Source: an uncultured Clostridia bacterium (lineage in GTDB: Bacteria; Bacillota; Clostridia; Oscillospirales; Acutalibacteraceae). From it: a stretch of DNA of 64,000 bases. Position 1 is the stretch's first letter. Each line of letters begins with the position of its first letter. The notes beneath the pieces were generated by a model, which made no database searches, was not told the origin of the DNA, and saw only the letters and a list, made by a program, of their open reading frames with translations. The DNA lies in contig CANRHD010000008.1 in the NCBI GenBank assembly GCA_947630285.1, positions 1 to 64,000 of the forward strand, written 5' to 3'. The translations under genes and the position numbers were made by a program. Below are positions 62,496 through 64,000 of this stretch, piece by piece.

Positions 62496-64000
62496 ATGGA
62501 TATTGTACCCTTTAATTCCCGTGACAGCTTTTACAAAAGCAAATTCGGAGCTGTAAAATCGGGTGAAAGCATTAAATTCAGAATTATTATTGCCCGTTCG
62601 TTTATGGCAAACGGCGCTTCTTTTGAAATACGCAACGACTCCCGTGAGGAATTTACCCATATGCCTATGTATTGGGCAGGTATGTATTGTGACGACAGCG
62701 AGATTTGGGATATTGAAATCACTGCGCCCGAGGAGGGTCTTTATTGGTACCATTTTAATTTGTACTCCCCCTGGGGCGAGTTTTCGCTGTATAACGACGG
62801 AAGCTCCAAGGGTGTTATCAATACGGCAAATGCCTATTGCTCCGAGTGGCAGCTTACGGTCTTTTCCGCCGATTTTTCAACCCCCGATTGGCTAAAGGGC
62901 GGAATTATATATCAGATTTTTCCCGACAGGTTCTATAATTCGGGAAAAATAAAGAGGGGCGTTCCCAAGGACAGAATTATAAGAACAGATGTTGAAAACC
63001 TGCCGTATTGGCGGCCGAACGAAGAGGGCAAGGTATTAAATAACGACTATTTCTGCGGCGACCTTAAGGGCATAGAGCAAAAACTGCCGTATCTTGAGGA
63101 CTTGGGCGTAAGCTGTATTTACCTCAACCCGATTTTTGAGGCGCACTCAAATCACAGGTACAACACCGCAGATTACTCTAAAATAGATCCGCTTCTGGGC
63201 ACACAAAAGGACTTTGAAAGCCTCTGTGCGGCGGCGCATAAAATGGGTATAAAAATTATACTTGACGGCGTTTTTTCGCACACGGGCGACGACAGCGTTT
63301 ACTTTAACAAGTACCGCCGATACGGAAATTCGGGAGCGTATAACGACAAAAACTCGCCGTATTGCAAGTGGTTCAAGTTTGAGGAATATCCCGACAAATA
63401 CAAAAGCTGGTGGGGCTTTGACACCCTGCCCGAGGTTGTGGAGGAGAGCGAGGAGTACCTTGAATTTATAACGGGAAAAAACGGAATAGTCAGGAAATGG
63501 ATAAGGCTTGGCGCAGACGGCTGGAGGCTCGATGTTGCCGACGAACTGCCCGACATCTTTATTGACGAGGTGAGAAAAGCGGTAAAGGCGGAAAATCCGC
63601 AGGCTGTTCTTTTGGGCGAGGTATGGGAGGACGCAACAAACAAGTTCTCATACGGACGGCGCAGGCGCTTCCTTTTGGGCAGACAGTTTGACAGCATTAT
63701 GAATTACCCCTTTGCAAACGCCGTGCTCGACTTTGCGAGATACGGCATAGCGGAGGATTTTGAAAAGCAGGTTATGAATATAACGGAAAACTATCCGGCT
63801 GCGGCGCTCAATGTTATGATGAACCATATAGGCACCCACGATACGGAGAGAGCCATTACAAGAATAGCCGGCGAGAGCTGTGAATTTACCGACCGTGACT
63901 GGCAGGAAAAGCATAACAGGCTTCCCGAGGAGGCGTATAAACAGGGTGTTAAGCTTTTAAAGCTTGCCGCTTCAATACAGTATTTGCTTCCGGGAGTTCC
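62496..64000 (+). CDS. GH13 alpha-glucan hydrolase, 3' end outside the window
   Basis: Open through the window end, about 501 codons, absent from the ORF track. ATG at 62496, RBS GGAAGGA. Residues 1-130 form a CBM34-like N-terminal domain (SGESIKFRIIIARSFMANGASFEI...YWYHFNLYSPWGEFSLYND). The catalytic barrel has region I DGVFSHTG, region II GWRLDVADE (nucleophile Asp about 346), region III LLGEVWED (acid/base Glu about 375) and region IV NHIGTHDTER (Asp about 449). This is the neopullulanase/maltogenic amylase group that cleaves alpha-1,4 (and often 1,6) links. No signal peptide, so probably cytosolic maltodextrin use. Confidence 0.92.
   Translation, partial: MDIVPFNSRDSFYKSKFGAVKSGESIKFRIIIARSFMANGASFEIRNDSREEFTHMPMYWAGMYCDDSEIWDIEITAPEEGLYWYHFNLYSPWGEFSLYNDGSSKGVINTANAYCSEWQLTVFSADFSTPDWLKGGIIYQIFPDRFYNSGKIKRGVPKDRIIRTDVENLPYWRPNEEGKVLNNDYFCGDLKGIEQKLPYLEDLGVSCIYLNPIFEAHSNHRYNTADYSKIDPLLGTQKDFESLCAAAHKMGIKIILDGVFSHTGDDSVYFNKYRRYGNSGAYNDKNSPYCKWFKFEEYPDKYKSWWGFDTLPEVVEESEEYLEFITGKNGIVRKWIRLGADGWRLDVADELPDIFIDEVRKAVKAENPQAVLLGEVWEDATNKFSYGRRRRFLLGRQFDSIMNYPFANAVLDFARYGIAEDFEKQVMNITENYPAAALNVMMNHIGTHDTERAITRIAGESCEFTDRDWQEKHNRLPEEAYKQGVKLLKLAASIQYLLPGV

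Overview
The window comes from a spore-forming, low-to-mid GC member of the Clostridia, most likely Oscillospiraceae/Ruminococcaceae-like. The reasons are a SpoIIE homologue, a dockerin-bearing surface protein, DapL-type diaminopimelate synthesis, a BspA-like leucine-rich adhesin and the classical Firmicute replication-origin gene order. No rRNA, tRNA, CRISPR array, prophage or transposase gene was seen. The species is inference; the gene order is seen directly.

The chromosome origin lies at about 37.1-37.9 kb. Leftward (minus strand) run rpmH, rnpA, yidD, yidC, jag, mnmE, mnmG, rsmG, noc, parA, a lipoprotein gene, parB and serS. Rightward (plus strand) run dnaA, dnaN, an S4-domain gene, recF, remB, gyrB and gyrA. 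Two parS-like sites (29122 and 32829) lie in the left arm. The strand switch at dnaA is complete, as expected for a bidirectional origin, but the AT-rich origin gap shows no exact consensus DnaA box by eye and carries a copy of a dispersed intergenic repeat.

Left flank (0-25 kb): a giant dockerin protein behind a strong promoter and a roughly 360-nt structured leader; a lipoprotein; three tandem paralogous membrane-anchored proteins sharing an LTPEE-type N-terminal motif; spoIIE with a probable Spo0A-controlled promoter; a padR-DUF1700-DUF4097-pspC envelope operon; an ECF sigma factor with a beta-propeller anti-sigma-like partner; an operon that looks like a D-aspartate/D-asparagine peptidoglycan bridge pathway (ATP-grasp ligase, aspartate racemase, AsnB-type amidotransferase); then GDPD, WalJ-type hydrolase and rlmH.

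Right flank (46.8-64 kb): a CPBP protease, tadA, mrp, a glyA-dapF-dapL-purB-(RING/zinc ribbon)-galU run on the plus strand, a second ECF sigma/anti-sigma module driving a sortase-anchored BspA-like protein, a DUF1836 regulator, and the 5' part of a GH13 alpha-glucan hydrolase cut by the window end.

The most notable unexplained structures are a six-copy family of GC-rich, multi-hairpin modular intergenic repeats, a leader RNA with mutually exclusive pairings and a possible pseudoknot upstream of the dockerin gene, and the three-paralogue membrane protein cluster.
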